A DNA stretch of 64,000 nucleotides from Seohaeicola zhoushanensis (lineage in GTDB: Bacteria; Pseudomonadota; Alphaproteobacteria; Rhodobacterales; Rhodobacteraceae): assembly GCF_014656415.1 (NCBI RefSeq), contig NZ_BNCJ01000009.1, positions 62,001 to 126,000 of the forward strand. Direction: 5' to 3'. The stretch's first letter is position 1. Each line of letters opens with the position of its first letter. The position numbers were made by a program, and so were the translations under genes. Under the pieces are notes generated by a model. The model saw nothing but the letters and a program-made list of their open reading frames with translations, was not told the DNA's origin and did no database searches. This document shows positions 63,904 through 64,000 of the stretch, one piece after another.

Positions 63904-64000
63904 TCGCGTGAGCGTTCCTTTAGGTAGGTCAGGAAGTTCTGCACCTTCGAGGTCCGGTGCAGGTCGACATGGGTCACCAGCCAGAGCGGCGATGTCCATT
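63894..64000 (-). CDS. LysR-family regulator, C-terminal end only
   Basis: About 34 residues remain after the window edge cuts the gene. They read SPLWLVTHVDLHRTSKVQNF and end in KERSREWP. This matches the last strand and helix of LysR effector domains (W-L-x-T-H-x-D-L-x-R-T). It overlaps the downstream exporter gene by 10 bp. Confidence 0.75.
   Translation of the reverse strand, partial: WTSPLWLVTHVDLHRTSKVQNFLTYLKERSREWP

Overview
The window is GC-rich chromosome of an alphaproteobacterium, most likely a denitrifying member of the Rhodobacterales (Roseobacter/Paracoccus-like). The signs are a split F0 operon with b and b' subunits, a serC-serA pair with a serC-type leader, three def genes in a row before fmt, a Tat-exported clade I nosZ with nosX, pseudoazurin, and several intergenic palindromic repeats of the kind common in this order. 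No prophage, insertion sequence, CRISPR array or integrase was seen.

Region by region. 1-1928: 3' part of a DabA-like inorganic-carbon uptake gene. 2103-13559: nitrous oxide respiration island, with nosRZDFYLX on +, then pseudoazurin and nnrS on -, a CRP/FNR-family regulator on +, and a DUF1858 protein on -. Four of these promoters carry a TTG-N8-CAA box of the FNR/NnrR class, so they look like one regulon. 13743-15221: tRNA-Gly(UCC) next to an unusual Lys-rich protein with a peptidoglycan-binding-like N-terminus. 15472-20206: ABC exporter, acyl-CoA synthetase and esterase. 20214-26634: small metabolic and stress genes (DODA-type dioxygenase, glycerate kinase, dtd, nitroreductase, Hsp20, PPP phosphatase, LysR, cupin, small oxidase-like membrane protein). 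26677-29580: serA, serC and leader RNA. 29804-36325: PatB lyase, three def-family genes, fmt, small membrane proteins, a secreted caspase-like protein, rnhA and a lysE remnant. 36510-40378: DUF2062, rel, rpoZ, folK. 40500-46548: NYN protein, ispH, pdxJ, LysE transporter, secreted protein, acpS, lepB, rnc. 46670-54876: hypothetical protein, glutathionyl-hydroquinone reductase, receiver protein, cobC-cobD, MltB, MFS, Sel1-repeat protein. 54901-59749: smc, a lipoprotein and a FadR-type regulator. 59770-62414: F0 operon atpI-B-E-b'-b with a terminator. 62595-64000: ArsR regulator, paired palindromes, EamA exporter and the C-terminus of a LysR regulator.

How the genes work together. NosZ reduces N2O to N2 in the periplasm. 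NosR and NosX support electron delivery and flavinylation, NosDFY and NosL supply the copper sites, and pseudoazurin is a likely electron donor. NnrS, the DUF1858 protein and the regulator appear to belong to the same low-oxygen/NO response. Most other genes are housekeeping.

The observations most worth a second look are the four-promoter box set including DUF1858, the orphan peptidoglycan-binding/Lys-rich protein beside tRNA-Gly, the third def paralogue that lacks both the Cys ligand and the catalytic Glu, the 20-bp AT-rich palindrome between lysR and the cupin gene, and the secreted caspase-like protein. Nothing here proves a wholly new system. All reading was by eye, without database searches.
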